64,000 bases of DNA from Bactericera cockerelli (Eukaryota > Arthropoda > Insecta > Hemiptera > Triozidae), in the NCBI GenBank assembly GCA_024516035.1, contig CM044961.1, forward strand, positions 2,850,020 to 2,914,019, written 5' to 3'. The position numbers were made by a program, and so were the translations under genes. Shown one piece after another: positions 11,401-20,769 of the stretch (positions are counted from its first letter, which is position 1; the number at the start of each line of letters is the position of its first letter). The notes under the pieces were generated by a model. The model was not told the DNA's origin. It searched no databases and saw nothing but the letters and a program-made list of their open reading frames with translations.

Positions 11401-12981
11401 AAGTTTTAAGGCGCTAGTCTAGTAATCCAGGTAGCGTAGGGATCCGTTGGTTCGAATCACACCCAGTGCATGAATTTTTCCTCATTAACTTGAGTTTGTT
11501 ACCACATAATAATAATACTCTGAGGTTAGGTGGTAGAAAATGCTTGAAGCATTAATCTCGCCTGTTGGTTACCTTCCACTGAAGACTATTATTATTAAAA
11601 GCCTGATTTCATCCAACAATTTATTTCGTTTGTCTAATTTGATCTGATTATTTTCTTGCTGCTACAATGGATGCTTAGTGGAGGGTATGTATAATTGTAT
11701 ATACATAATTTAATCTATGGAAAAATGGGCTCGTTAATAGGGGGTTTTTTTTTTGTATGAACAAAATCCTAAAAAATACTTCATAAAAAATATTTTATTG
11801 TTGTTTATATTTATTCCATTTGACTGTCATGCTTATTATTTATCTTATTATATGTATAGCATTTCATTTGTTTTGAAATTTCTATTAATTTAATTAAAGG
11901 TTATGTATTTTTTAATTCATATTTCATCGTCATGTATTTTTATTTAAAATTTTCAATTTTTTTTTATCATCTATCCATACCGAGTAGATAACGTACTCGT
12001 TATGGTTTTAGCTCTCTTGATTGCGATGTTCTTAGGACCGAATTATGAAACAGGATTAGATTTACTCTAAGTGGACTCTATCCCTTAACTCGAGCCTTAG
12101 ATTTTAGAAGCCAAAAATCTTAGAAGCCAAATAAAAATGGCTTAGGATATGTCCTCAGTATACATAAAAAAATATGAAAAATAAAACAAATGATTTATTA
12201 GTATTATTATTTCAAAAAAGAAAGAAAAAAAAGAACTATAATGTGCTGTAATTGGTGCAGTTTCAACCTTGAAGGCGTGTCTGGCTTAGCTGAATGTTAA
12301 TTCTGTTTCATAATGTAGCCCCCAGGGCCGAATTATGACACGAAATTAGATGAACTAATCCTACACTTACCCTTAACACGCTCTCTGGTGGGAATTTCAA
12401 ACGATCACAGCGCATTTATATCAGCTGTTAAGTGATAGTTGCTCGGATTAACAAATCCTAGATATTTAGGGCGGAATTAATAGACAACATTAATAACTTA
12501 AGTCGTTGGTAAGTGTCGATTTTCCCTATCTTATACAGTACGCATAATGGGAAACTGTTGGCATAATGGGACTACCTGTCTTGTGCTGACAGTCTAAATA
12601 AAGCACTACTTATACTTATACGCAATCCGTGAATTAGTGCCACAGAGGTATTACAAAAACATCTATTAAATCCGCCCTTAATCCTGTTTCATAATGCGGG
12701 CCCTACTCTTTCACGATTGTAACGCTCCTAGTGGCGAGTACTGAAAGCTCCTCCCTCTTGTTCTGTCTCTTCGGTCCCCAGTGGACAAGATGGTGCACAT
12801 GGTCGGCTCGTACCCGCCATCGCTCGAGCTCCGATCCTACACGACTCCTCCCGAAGACGCGCCCTCGGGCCTGATGGCGCGAGGCGAGTACCGAGTCGTC
12901 TCCCTCTTCACTGACGACGACCAGGCAGAGTATCTCAAGTGGGAGTGGACGTTCGAGATCCGCAAGTCGTGGAAGGACTGA
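5245..12981 (+). CDS. RhoGDI: Rho GDP-dissociation inhibitor (RhoGDI), four coding exons
   Basis: Cytosolic chaperone that extracts prenylated Rho/Rac/Cdc42 GTPases from membranes and blocks GDP release. Joining 5245-5434, 7419-7528, 8578-8692 and 12782-12981 gives 204 residues, the usual length of the family, with phases 1, 0 and 1 matching at each junction and GT-AG introns throughout. The acidic flexible N-terminal arm (about residues 1-60) has YKPPPQKSIEEI at 24-35, the segment that binds the GTPase switch regions. The rest is the immunoglobulin-like fold that takes the prenyl group, with REIVHGLRYVQKTYR, MVGSY, GLMARGEYRV, FTDDD and the C-terminal WEW...WKD. The ATG is nine bases after an acceptor (AG 5235-5236), so a non-coding first exon lies upstream. 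Introns are 1,984, 1,049 and 4,089 bp and hold SINEs and MITEs. No other family fits. Confidence 0.97.
5686..5846 (+). mobile_element. SINE family A, 5' truncated, in RhoGDI intron
   Basis: Begins just before the B box (ggatccgttcg, then gaatcccaccc) and runs to the family end ccactaaagagtatta. The A-box half of the head is missing. Confidence 0.8.
6285..6365 (-). mobile_element. SINE family E, short 3' fragment
   Basis: Holds only the body part ctgaataggactaataagtc and ccattattccagcagtaa in inverted sense. No tRNA-like head remains. Confidence 0.6.
6585..6665. repeat. Interspersed repeat fragment, copy 1 of 3
   Basis: The phrase cactgccaatt, then cacaatacttcc and cacattgtatacat, recurs at about 33,840-33,905 and 34,845-34,910, so it is a dispersed repeat. 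Its class is unknown. Confidence 0.5.
6800..6975. mobile_element. Foldback MITE family L, copy 1
   Basis: Two arms of about 57 bp (6,825-6,882 and 6,894-6,953) are near-perfect reverse complements around a 12-base loop. An example is caaatctccctttt against agggagatttgggg. A second copy lies inside a SINE at 50,955-51,117. Confidence 0.75.
7041..7335 (+). mobile_element. SINE family C in RhoGDI intron
   Basis: Head aattagcacaattaagcac..tgcttgctatg, degraded B box ggtccaaaccccc, full body and 3' end aaaaaggctgtgaaacatt. It ends 80 bp before the acceptor of coding exon 2. Confidence 0.85.
7419..7528 (+). CDS. RhoGDI: RhoGDI coding exon 2
   Basis: Acceptor ctttttcag ends 7,418 and donor caa|gtgagt begins 7,529. 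The 110 bases complete the split codon from exon 1 and end in phase 0. The product runs from DPSDERKVLV to DLSQLKKQ, the first strands of the beta sandwich. Confidence 0.95.
7605..7815 (-). mobile_element. Repeat family M (related to SINE I)
   Basis: Opens with tttgggtttaacgt..gctttcaactgcatgg and carries ctacccacattaacctcacc. The same order of blocks occurs at 39,284-39,510 and, inverted, at 33,280-33,425. Confidence 0.65.
8262..8520 (+). mobile_element. SINE family B in RhoGDI intron
   Basis: Head ggccgagtgagttagtgcg, B box gggttcgatgccc, body with ctcatacctcgtgagg and end gcgctacccactaaaatt. It sits 57 bp upstream of the exon 3 acceptor. Confidence 0.9.
8578..8692 (+). CDS. RhoGDI: RhoGDI coding exon 3
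   Basis: Acceptor gttttcag ends 8,577 and donor ccag|gtgagg begins 8,693. The 115 bases start in phase 0 and end in phase 1. They encode TFVIKEG..REIVHGLRYV..TYRMGVP, the core strands that line the prenyl pocket. Confidence 0.95.
8990..9270. repeat. Tandem repeat, about five units of 57 bp, AT-rich
   Basis: The phrase gtgactgtcattgaata recurs at regular spacing with aataaaataaaa and agtcaata between copies. It lies in the last RhoGDI intron. The open frame across it on the minus strand is a by-product of the repeat. Confidence 0.8.
9290..9425 (+). repeat. Retroelement 3' end, family K variant
   Basis: Starts at ctagttaggacatata and ends atgtccaattaataaagtg with a poly(A) signal. A close copy is at 61,080-61,215. 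Confidence 0.6.
9430..9512 (+). mobile_element. SINE family A, 3' fragment
   Basis: Carries gagtttgtgaccagat, ctgagggttaggtgg and tgagcattaacctcgcc. Everything 5' of the body is missing, and it abuts the family K tail directly. Confidence 0.75.
9565..9755 (+). repeat. Repeat family N with internal 48-bp duplication
   Basis: Two copies of acagggagtagaccagcatt lie 48 bp apart, followed by ctccactgtctggctacc. Related copies with more internal units are at 48,568-48,800 and, inverted, 60,875-61,075. Confidence 0.7.
10211..10356 (+). mobile_element. SINE family D
   Basis: Head cagtagcttgatcgat-like A box (here ctgagtagcttgatcg), B box ggttcaagtccc, and the short body agtagttgtgatatcacg ending gattaacac. 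There is no long 3' region, so this is the shortest SINE in the window. Confidence 0.85.
11396..11597 (+). mobile_element. SINE family A in RhoGDI intron
   Basis: Full length from agtcaagttttaaggcgc to ccactgaagactattatta. The B box reads ggttcgaatcac. Confidence 0.85.
12034..12322. mobile_element. MITE family H, copy 1
   Basis: Terminal inverted repeats read ggaccgaattatgaaacagg on the left and the complement of that (ctgtttcataatgtagccc) on the right. There is no coding capacity. The next copy of the family starts within a few bases. Confidence 0.7.
12325..12703. mobile_element. MITE family H, copy 2, interrupted by MITE G
   Basis: Left end gggccgaattatga and right end tttcataatgcgggccc are inverted repeats. 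The element is split at 12,469-12,677 by another MITE. Without that insert the text runs gatatttaatcctg, as it does uninterrupted at about 1,728-1,745. Confidence 0.75.
12469..12677. mobile_element. MITE family G (TTA target duplication, PIF/Harbinger-like)
   Basis: Ends gggcggaattaatagac and the complement (tctatta..tccgccc) are inverted repeats. TTA stands on both sides (12,466-12,468 and 12,678-12,680). The empty site in the related H copy near 1,735 has a single TTA, so the duplication is read directly. A 3-bp TWA duplication is the mark of PIF/Harbinger. About 75 bp of extra sequence in the middle is missing from the copy at 37,814. Confidence 0.8.
12782..12981 (+). CDS. RhoGDI: RhoGDI coding exon 4 (terminal)
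   Basis: The acceptor ccccag ends 12,781. The first two bases complete a Val codon, then DKMVHMVGSY and on to KSWKD and the TGA at 12,979-12,981. This exon is much richer in G+C than its surroundings. Its last dozen coding bases and stop codon form the start of a tandem repeat array. Confidence 0.96.
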
Positions 12982-13417
12982 AGAGGCGAAAGAGTTGTGA
13001 ACGGTTTTCGAGAGAGAGGTTGGAAGTGAGTCGTCGTGAACTAGAATCAAATGAGCCGGCTCACGAATGTGATTTGAAAATAATGGAAGAACTGAAGAGG
13101 GAATTGAGTCGTGAACGGTTTTTGAGAGAGGTTGGAAGTGAGTCGTCGTGAACTAGAATCAAATGAGCCGGCTCACGAATGTGATTTGAAAATAATGGAA
13201 GAACTGAAGAGGGAATTGAGTCGTGAACGATATTTGAGAGAGGTTTGAAGTGAGTCGTCGTGAACTAGAATCGAATGAGCCGGTTCACAAACGTGATTTG
13301 AAAATAATGGAAGAACTGAAGATGGAATTGAGTTGTAAACGAAATTTGAGAGAGCTTTGAAGTGAGTCGTGAACTAGAATCGAATGAGCTGGTTCACAAA
13401 CGTGATTTAAAAATAAT
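12970..13417 (+). repeat. 112-bp tandem array seeded at the RhoGDI stop codon
   Basis: Unit starts (tggaagRactgaagagg) are at 12,970, 13,084, 13,196, 13,308 and a partial one at 13,417, so four units of 114, 112, 112 and 109 bp. The first unit begins inside the coding sequence. Its tggaaggactga is Trp-Lys-Asp-stop. Each unit holds gagtcgtcgtgaactagaa and atgagccggctcacgaa-like text. The unit length is not a multiple of three, so it is not coding. Confidence 0.9.
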
Positions 13418-13594
13418 AGAAGTACTCAAGTGGTAATTCAGTAAAGGACAGTTTTTAAAACAAAGAAATAACTAAATGAACTTTTTTGGAGTGAATTAAT
13501 TGAACTAGGAACGAGATTTGAATAAAGAAGGGAATTAACAAATGAATGAAACATTATCATTCAAGAAATAAAAAAAGCTGAAATAAGTAAAACT

Positions 13595-13683
13595 AATTTT
13601 TATTTATTTGTATTTTACATTAAATACAAATAAATAAAAATATTAAGTAAGAATATTATACTCCCGATGTATTTATGAATAAA
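13595..13683 (+). terminator. RhoGDI: Candidate RhoGDI 3'-end region: hairpin and poly(A) signal
   Basis: An A/T stem (tttatttatttgtatttt against aatacaaataaataaaaat, 13,598-13,645) is followed by AATAAA at 13,678-13,683. Another AATAAA is at 13,567. Which is used cannot be told from sequence. Confidence 0.3.
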
Positions 13684-13689
13684 ATATTG

Positions 13690-14925
13690 TCTCTTGGGGT
13701 TACAAATAAGCAATGTTTTGACCAAAAAGTCTTTGAAAATAAATACTTGATAATTTTTATTTAGGTACCAAATATTTTTTCTTAAGTACTCAAGTGTATG
13801 AATATATAGAAATTATATTCGCTTAACATACTAGTGAATTTTGTACCCTAAGTGTCTTTTATTTACTTTATATTTACTCGTATATTCTAAATCTATGTAT
13901 ATTGTATATCTAAGGGTTTTACATAGAAATATTCTTGGTACTCCATTCAAATGTTTTAGTTTCGTGATTTTTGTCATGATATCATGTCAATACACTAGCA
14001 ATATTTTTCCAGACAGATGCATACGAACTGTTCTCTGAACCTTTAGATCAGATTAATTAAAAACTTTTAGTGAGAGCATTTAGAAAATGTTTTAAAAAAA
14101 AAAAGTTATTGCCAAATATTATTTTTTTTATACGTTTATTATTTTACTATTAATAATAATTAGTAATATTTAATTATAATAGTAAAAAACTAGGTACTGA
14201 TAAATAATAATTTAAGTGTCCTAGATTTCAAACACGTGTCTTAATTTTCCATTAATATCATAAAAGAGGAAAATGTTTAAAAAATGGGTTTTTCACACAT
14301 TTTTTCACATGAGTTTCTTAAATAATTATTATAATTTTTTGTAAAAAATAAAAAATGTGTCTTAAACAATTCATAAATTAATAAAGAAAAGTCTCAGGAC
14401 TTTATTTTGCTCCTTTTTTTTAAAAACAATTCTTGACGTCAATTCGAAAGACAATAATCTACCGCAAGCAACGTGCTAACCCGAACAAAATCTTGTAGAG
14501 TATATTTATTTGATTTTAAATTAATATTTTATATGATAGTGAATTTCAACACCTAGGCACTGATTCGCCGAAACTTCGGGGACTTTGCTCTTATGGTGCA
14601 AATTGTATATCTGTGCAATATTATACCTTCTTTCACGAGTCATTTAGCGGGAAAATTGTTTGTTTAATTTGTGTATCGCACATTTATACTAACTGTTCTT
14701 GTTTCATAATATGTCCGTTTTGTCTATTACATCTTTGTTCTGGGCTTAACGATTTACTTATAAAGCTTTGCCCTTATAAGATTTACTATTATTATCATCT
14801 AACATTCTAACCCATTGTTGAAATTACATTAGGTATTGAACTGAGCAAAACAAGTACCTATTCTAATGGAATTTATGTATTAAGATTTAGAATATCCTCG
14901 TGAAAAAAGGTATGGACTGCAACTG
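13690..14925. other. AT-rich intergenic stretch, nothing recognised
   Basis: No open frame worth noting and no second copy of any part elsewhere in the window. It could still include the distal 3' UTR of RhoGDI. Confidence 0.4.
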
Positions 14926-14928
14926 TTA

Positions 14929-15224
14929 AACCAGTTTCTCACTGAGTGCAACAAAATGTTGCGCAACGTTTCGCGACATTCCATCTCGAATTTTAAAATT
15001 CAAAGTGCTACAATATAAAGTCAGTCAGTAGAATTCCAGCTCATTTGATTCTCAATTAAACGCGAAGCACAATGTTATAAACCTTGTAGTAAAATACATC
15101 TATAAAAATTTCTATAAAAAAAAAAAAAAAAAACGTGAAGCATGAAATGTTGCGCAACACTTCGCAACAAAATGTTGCGCAACATTTTTGCAACAAAATG
15201 TCGCGCTCATTGGGAAACCGGCCT
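14929..15224. mobile_element. MITE family O, 0.3 kb, with TIRs and inner repeats
   Basis: Left end ccagtttctcactgagtgc and right end gctcattgggaaaccgg are inverted repeats. Just inside, caacaaaatgttgcgcaac is found in both halves. The centre has a run of A. No coding capacity and only one copy in the window. Confidence 0.65.
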
Positions 15225-15299
15225 TTCACTTCCCCCCCCCCCCGCGTGAGCTCTCTGTAAACCTCATCTTACCTACTTAATTTACCACATAACTTTTAA

Positions 15300-15840
15300 T
15301 ATTTTACTAATAAAATAAATTTTAATAACCTTTTTTAACATCACCATCGTCATTTTATGTTTAGTCATTGTCATATGTTTCTGTGTTGCAGAAACTCTTA
15401 TTTTAATTATTTATTTTTTAACTATGTTTTTTTATTATTATTATTTTTTGTCTAAATATTACGCAGTGTGAATTTTTTATTGGCTTGTCATGAATGTATT
15501 AAATTTCAGAGTAAAAATTTTGATTGACGTTCACTTGACGTACATTAAAACATTATTTTAGTATTTTTTGTAGCTGGAAGGATAAATAACTGGTAAAAGT
15601 CTAAAGATTTAGATCTATACATATAATATATTTATTGGATTAAAGAAAAAACTTTGAAAATTGTTACATTATAGAAAATAATTAAATAATAATATGTTTT
15701 TTTAAAGAAATGTCGTAATTTTCATTGATTTGTTTGAAATAAATTTCAAGGTTCGCCACACATTGAAGTCAGTCCAGACACAGCACACGCCCATGCAACA
15801 TTTGTGTAACCCACGCGTGGGCATCAAGTGGGTGTCTGCT
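15300..15840. other. AT-rich intergenic stretch, nothing recognised
   Basis: Homopolymer-rich sequence without a repeat family of this window and without a plausible exon. Confidence 0.35.
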
Positions 15841-15859
15841 TGAAATGTTTGGCTTATTA

Positions 15860-16100
15860 ATCTCCATGGTGTAACGGTTGTGACTACTGCTCGTGGTCTA
15901 GAGGTCGTGAGTTCGATCCCCGGGTTGGGTAGATTTTTTAACAAAAAAAATTGTTCCCTCCCACGTAAAGAACACGTGAGGTTGGACAGTCCGTCCCAAC
16001 CCAGGCTGGATGAGGTTCATGTGAGTCGTTGCGCTGGTGCGATTACCAGCAACGGGAGGTTAAAACCCCCGTTCTGAATAACTGAATCAGGACGCTAAAT
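15860..16100 (+). mobile_element. SINE family I, with tRNA-like head
   Basis: Head ctccatggtgtaacggttgt with an A box, then gtcgtgagttcgatccccgg (B box), body cccaggctggatgaggtt and end gttaaaacccccgt. The head resembles a Glu-type tRNA, but the acceptor stem and CCA end are absent. Confidence 0.8.
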
Positions 16101-16299
16101 CCAAAGTTAAATCATTGGACAATGCAGGAGTCTAAAAATTGGATCTGGGCGTCCATATAATCCTTCCACCACCGGTAATATTCGGACTTTATCATTATTA
16201 ACTGGTTGGAGTTCCACAAGAAAATCTTTAACTATCACACCGACCTCTATTAGATCTATTGTGACCAGTTGATTCTACATATCAAGTTTTAACGTTCTT

Positions 16300-16520
16300 A
16301 TTCTCGATAATGAGAACGGGGGGGTTTACCCTCCATTCCTTCAGAATCGCACCAGCTACCGATATTTACCTCACCCAGCCTGGGTAACCTGTGAGGTGCC
16401 AGCCTCACGTGTTTGGAGGAACAGATTTTTTGTTCGAAAAGTCTGCCCTAAGCGGAATCGAACTCAGGATCTCTGGACTACGGGCAGTAGTCACAATCCG
16501 AACTTACGGTCATGGAATTT
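16300..16520 (-). mobile_element. SINE family I
   Basis: Reads in the minus sense from a B-box complement ggaatcgaactcagg near 16,453 to gggtttaccctccattcc. A further piece, agatctattgtgaccagt, lies at 16,251-16,268 and recurs beside the next family I copy. Confidence 0.75.
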
Positions 16521-16844
16521 TATCCGGATTTACGAACACACAATTAATTCATGGCTTGTGGCGGAGTTTGCATTTTAGCTTGAGAATCCGTTTTTTTTTA
16601 TGAGCTTTCAAAATTGTGCGATTTGATTTTTGACCAAATTTAGTTTTTTTAGGGATCACACCATAATGCCTAATTATTTTTTCCCCCATTTTGGTACTAT
16701 GTGTTTTTGCTACCGTTTTTTTAATGGATTGATTAATATAAGACTATAGACGTTTATTTTTCATAAAGAAAGTGTTTTTATTTTGTCTCTTGTCATGTAA
16801 AAATAGAATAGACTAGTAACCTCACGCAGATTCAATAATCGAAT

Positions 16845-17025
16845 TATGTTATGCTTTATTAGGTAAGACAAAGTAAAATATATACAGTACAATACAATGA
16901 AATTATAAAGAAAAAATAAATAGATTGAAAAATGAAACAAAAACAAAAAAGAGAATAAAGCTAATGTCCTACCTAAAGAGCGCGGTTATTGCCTATGATT
17001 ATCTCTTCCACCCAACCCTTTTATA
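16845..17025 (-). repeat. Retroelement 3' end, family K
   Basis: Complement of a poly(A)-signal end (ctttattaggtaagac) followed by taatgtcctacctaaagagc and ctcttccacccaaccctt. It is a near copy of 58,205-58,383 and 59,483-59,665. Confidence 0.7.
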
Positions 17026-17589
17026 AATGTCATATCAAGCATGAGGACATCGAGGCACTTCATTGCTGTAAAGAAAATTGACCTTTACTGGGGGGTCTTA
17101 ATTCGAGTTTTTGAAAAAATCCATTCTTATTGTCACATGTAGACGTCATTACCAATTTGGACAAAATTGGCTAGTACGTAGATGTAATGATGAGTAAGTC
17201 AATTGATCAGTAAGTGAGTGATTTCAGATTAACACTATTAAATAAGTAAATTTAAGAGAAAAATAACGCAAACTTTTTTATGAGCGTCCAAAATCTATTG
17301 TAACTATGCAATGTGCATTAATGTAATTTTGTTCAAGTATGTTTCCAACTAAAGCAGCGGTTCCCAAACTTCCTCAAGTCACGGACTACTACCACTGAGC
17401 TAGAGAATGATTTCTTTGTTTTGAAGCACTAAGTTCACAAATTATTGTGGGTAGTGAAGATTAACTAAGAGCCTCCTCTGAATGTCGAATTCTTTTACTT
17501 TATTTTGTTTTTACTCTGGTAATATCGCCACTGGTTACTCATACAATTATTTATTATTATTATTACCTGACTGGTTGTAGGATTTTCAG

Positions 17590-17820
17590 TGAAACCTTTA
17601 CAATTTACACTGCGACCTAATTAGATCTATTGTGACCAGTCGGTTCTATTTGGTTTTAACGTCCTGTGCTTGAGAGAGATAGTCCAGACGGGGGTTTTAC
17701 CCTCCATTCGCTGGGAATCGTACCAGCTACCCACATTATCCTCACCCAGCCTGGGTAGGGCGGAAATGCCAGCCTCACTTGTTTGGAAGGAATAGAATTT
17801 TCCGGGGATCGAACGAAATT
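17590..17820 (-). mobile_element. SINE family I
   Basis: Contains gggggttttaccctccattc, cgctgggaatcgtaccagc and ctcacccagcctgggtagg. These blocks also make up about 60 bp of every unit in the array at 30,470-31,562. Confidence 0.8.
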
Positions 17821-17955
17821 TTCTCTGTCACCGAACCTGACCAGTAGCCATGACCATCCAGAATCTGGAGGCAATGTACTACGTGCGAATTTTCCAAAGC
17901 CAGTTTTAAAAATACCTGCACAATGTCGTCGCAATATTTGAAAGAGAATATTCCA

Positions 17956-17956
<1 letters not shown>

Positions 17957-17998
<42 letters not shown>
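17957..17998. repeat. Poly(A) run of about 41 bases
   Basis: An uninterrupted A run, followed by acaaaacaaaacaaaac-like text. It may be the tail of a retroposed copy, but no source sequence is recognisable upstream. Confidence 0.6.
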
Positions 17999-17999
<1 letters not shown>

Positions 18000-18471
18000 A
18001 AAAACAAGGAAAAAAACAACAGCAAAACAAAACAAAACAAAATTATCAAAGAAAAGTAGAACCATGAGAAAAAATAGCATGTACTATTGCCTTGCGTGTG
18101 AAATTATGCATGAAAATTGGTTTCTTTTTCATTTTAGAGACATTAAAGTTTTCAAAATCATATATACTTGACTACTTTACATTTTTTACAAAGCCATTCT
18201 ACCTTGATCAGATTTTGTTTTTGATGCCTTTACGTAAATTTTCAAAATTTGATTTGAAAAAAAAAAATCATTTTTCAAACGTAGTTTATCCATAGTATAC
18301 CTCAGTTCGAATGATCAAAACTCTCAAACGATCCCGATCATACAAAGTATTGAGTCGAAAGTTTTCTTCACAGCCAGGATTCGAACCCAGTTCACCAGCG
18401 TGGAAGACAACTGTGCAACCCAAATTCGGCCACCTTCATTACCTACCTCCAATAATAATATCGCCTTATTC

Positions 18472-18757
18472 AAGTCGTATTTTTCTTTCTAACCAAAAAA
18501 CATTTCCAGGTTAGGTTTTTTCCATATATTTCCATTTTATTCCAAGGTCATTCGTTAAAGAAAAATGCGTTTGGTTACTTTTAAAGATAAACAATGGACT
18601 TAACCTATAAAAGAACTGGAAGCAAGAATTTTCTACTTCCACTTTAGTTAACTTTGGAAGTGAAAATTTTTGTCTTCCAAAAGAAAAATGACTTGCTTCC
18701 AGTTTGGTTCATTTTATTCCCGTTTGGTTAACTTTGGTTAGAAAGAAAAATAGGGCT
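18472..18757. mobile_element. MITE family P, copy 1, inside SINE E
   Basis: Ends gtcgtatttttctttctaac and its complement (ttagaaagaaaaatagggc) are inverted repeats. Inner blocks gaagcaagaattttctac and gcttccagtttggttcatt also pair. It splits a minus-strand SINE E (atcgccttatt ahead, tatactgcccgattcg behind). Copy 2 is at 28,269-28,553. Confidence 0.8.
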
Positions 18758-18775
18758 TTATACTGCCCGATTCGG

Positions 18776-18985
18776 ACTGTCCCGGTAGCTCAGTGGTAAA
18801 GGCGGCTCTCTGTGAATTCAGAGATGCCAGAGGTCGCGGGTTCGAAACCCAACTGGGACATGACAAGTTATCCTCCCATTTGGGATTTTTACCACATAAT
18901 AATATGTCTTGGGCTTAACGCTGGAATAATGGGACTTTAGTAGTCTTAATCGGGCAGTATAAATAAGGCGATATTATTATTATTA
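18776..18985 (+). mobile_element. SINE family E, best-preserved copy
   Basis: Head gtcccggtagctcagtggta with an intact A box, B box gggttcgaaaccc, body tttgggatttttaccacat and ggaataatgggact, tail of ATT triplets. It is flanked on both sides by inverted copies of itself. Confidence 0.88.
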
Positions 18986-19136
18986 TTAACTAGTCCCATT
19001 ATTCCAGCAGTAAGCCCAAGACATATTATGTGGTCAAAATCCATGTGGGGCGCTAACTTGTCATGTCCCGGCTGGGTCTCGAACACGCGACCTCCGGATT
19101 ACCAACCAGACGTCTTGACCACTGAGCTACCGAGAC
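18986..19136 (-). mobile_element. SINE family E, 3' truncated
   Basis: Directly abuts the previous copy tail to tail. Its head complement (gggtctcgaacacgcgacc) and A box (actgagctaccgagaca) lie at the far side. Confidence 0.85.
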
Positions 19137-19838
19137 AGAAAAATGACTACGCGACAGGAGTTTCCTTCTCAAAATGAAATTAAGGACATGACGCATAATG
19201 AGTACTACCAAGTGTGCCTTGTTATAACTCTTTATTTGTCCATTCGAAAATATTGTGGTCGTCTTCTTTACTAACCAAAGTCGCATGGCTAAAATGAAAG
19301 ACACACAGTCAGACGTGGCCGGTGCTAAGGAGCTGCGGAACTGCAGCACCCCCAGACGAAAAAGAGAGGATTTTCTCAAGTCCTAGCTCGTACACAGTGA
19401 AAATCATCATACATTTCTAGAATAATATTATTGTGTAATTATTATGATTGGCAAGGTAAAGAAACTCAAACTCTTTACATACTGAAAGAGCGACTCTATA
19501 AATCCCATTTTAGTCCCATTCGAAAATATTGTGGTCGCCTTATTAAATAAAATCACATGGCTGAAACCAAGTCTAGTAATTTCTGGTTAAGATTGTCAGA
19601 AAAATTTTCCACCAAGATTTTCCCATGGGATCAACGCTCACCACAGGAAGTGGTTCTACTCAGGACGGGAAACTGAAAAACAGGATTCAGTCAGTCCATT
19701 AAGTGGTCCAAATGACTCGTTTTCCGTCCAACCTTGAACTTGTGGTTCTTGACCAATTTGAGTGGTCAAGATTTTTATTTTTTATATCTTTTTTTATTTC
19801 TTTGAAGGTTTTTTTTTGGGTTTAACGTGAAAAATAAT

Positions 19839-20026
19839 AATAACTCTCTTTAGTGGAAGGTAAAAACATTTTCCACCACCTAACCCTCAGAGTCTTATTA
19901 TTATGTGGTCACAATCTCAAATTAATGAGGAAAAATTCATGCACTGGGTGGGATTCGAACCTACAACGGATCCCTGCGGTACCCGGATTACCAGACTAGC
20001 GCGTCAACCACTTGACTATTAGTGCA
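19839..20026 (-). mobile_element. SINE family A
   Basis: Complement of the full family, from ctctttagtggaaggta at the 3' end through gggtgggattcgaacctac to tagcgcgtcaaccacttga at the head. Confidence 0.88.
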
Positions 20027-20261
20027 CATATGTACTACTTACTTATCCTGTCCATACATGTATCTTACAAGTTGGTAATTACTGCTTTGTTCCACTCTCT
20101 GGGAATTATTTGGTGGAAATTCTCAGCCATGGTTTGATAGGGGCGTGTGTGGGTTCTTGTCTCCTTGAGACTTCAAAAACAAGTGGGTACTACTTACCTA
20201 TCTACATAGTATAAATATGCTCACTACTGGTAAGTATCTTTATACCTGTCTGTCTATACCT

Positions 20262-20640
20262 CCATGAGAATAAGACTAGCTCTGTGGTAGGATACTCGCT
20301 TGCCATTCGGAAGGTCTCGGGTTCTAATACTTATAGAGGGCAGGATTAGCTCAATGGTAAGATACTCGCTTGCCATGCGGAAGGTACCGGGTTCGATCCC
20401 CCGAGCCAACAAAATAGTTGTATTCAAATTTTGGTTACACTTGTTTGTAAGGGATTCCATCTGGTGCGCTCGTGTTGACCCAGCACCTAAATGAGAAGTA
20501 GGTATGGTGTCACTTCTCGCCCATCAGAGGGGAGTCATACTATGGGGTGGGCAAGCTACAACACAGAGCACAAGCGTCTACAGTAGGTAGAGTTTCATGG
20601 CTACGACATAAAAAAGGCTGTGAAACACTCATCTTTTTTT
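20262..20640 (+). mobile_element. SINE family C with a duplicated tRNA-like head
   Basis: Two heads stand in tandem about 73 bp apart. The first reads gactagctctgtggtagg..ctcgcttgccattcgg..ggttctaat. The second reads gattagctcaatggtaag..ctcgcttgccatgcgg..ggttcgatccc. The second is the better preserved and leads into a complete body ending gctgtgaaacactcatc. Confidence 0.85.
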
Positions 20641-20756
20641 TATTGCCTGATTTGAACGATAGGAAGGAGTAAGTACTTATAAATTACTTCTTTCTCTTTT
20701 CCTATTAACAAACCTACTTATTGGGGTTGGCATTGGTCAACCTTTTCCTAATGGTT

Positions 20757-20769
20757 GAGGTTGATTGTT
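20757..20769. repeat. Target site duplication, left, of the 5.9-kb LINE
   Basis: The 13 bases gaggttgattgtt occur here and again at 26,689-26,701, immediately after the poly(A) tail. Confidence 0.9.

Noticed and set aside
12939..13151. 70-residue frame over the RhoGDI end
   Set aside because: Out of frame with RhoGDI and built on the 112-bp repeat, whose unit length is not a multiple of three.
17656..18171. Frames with runs of Phe or Lys
   Set aside because: Translation of the poly(A) run at 17,957-17,998.
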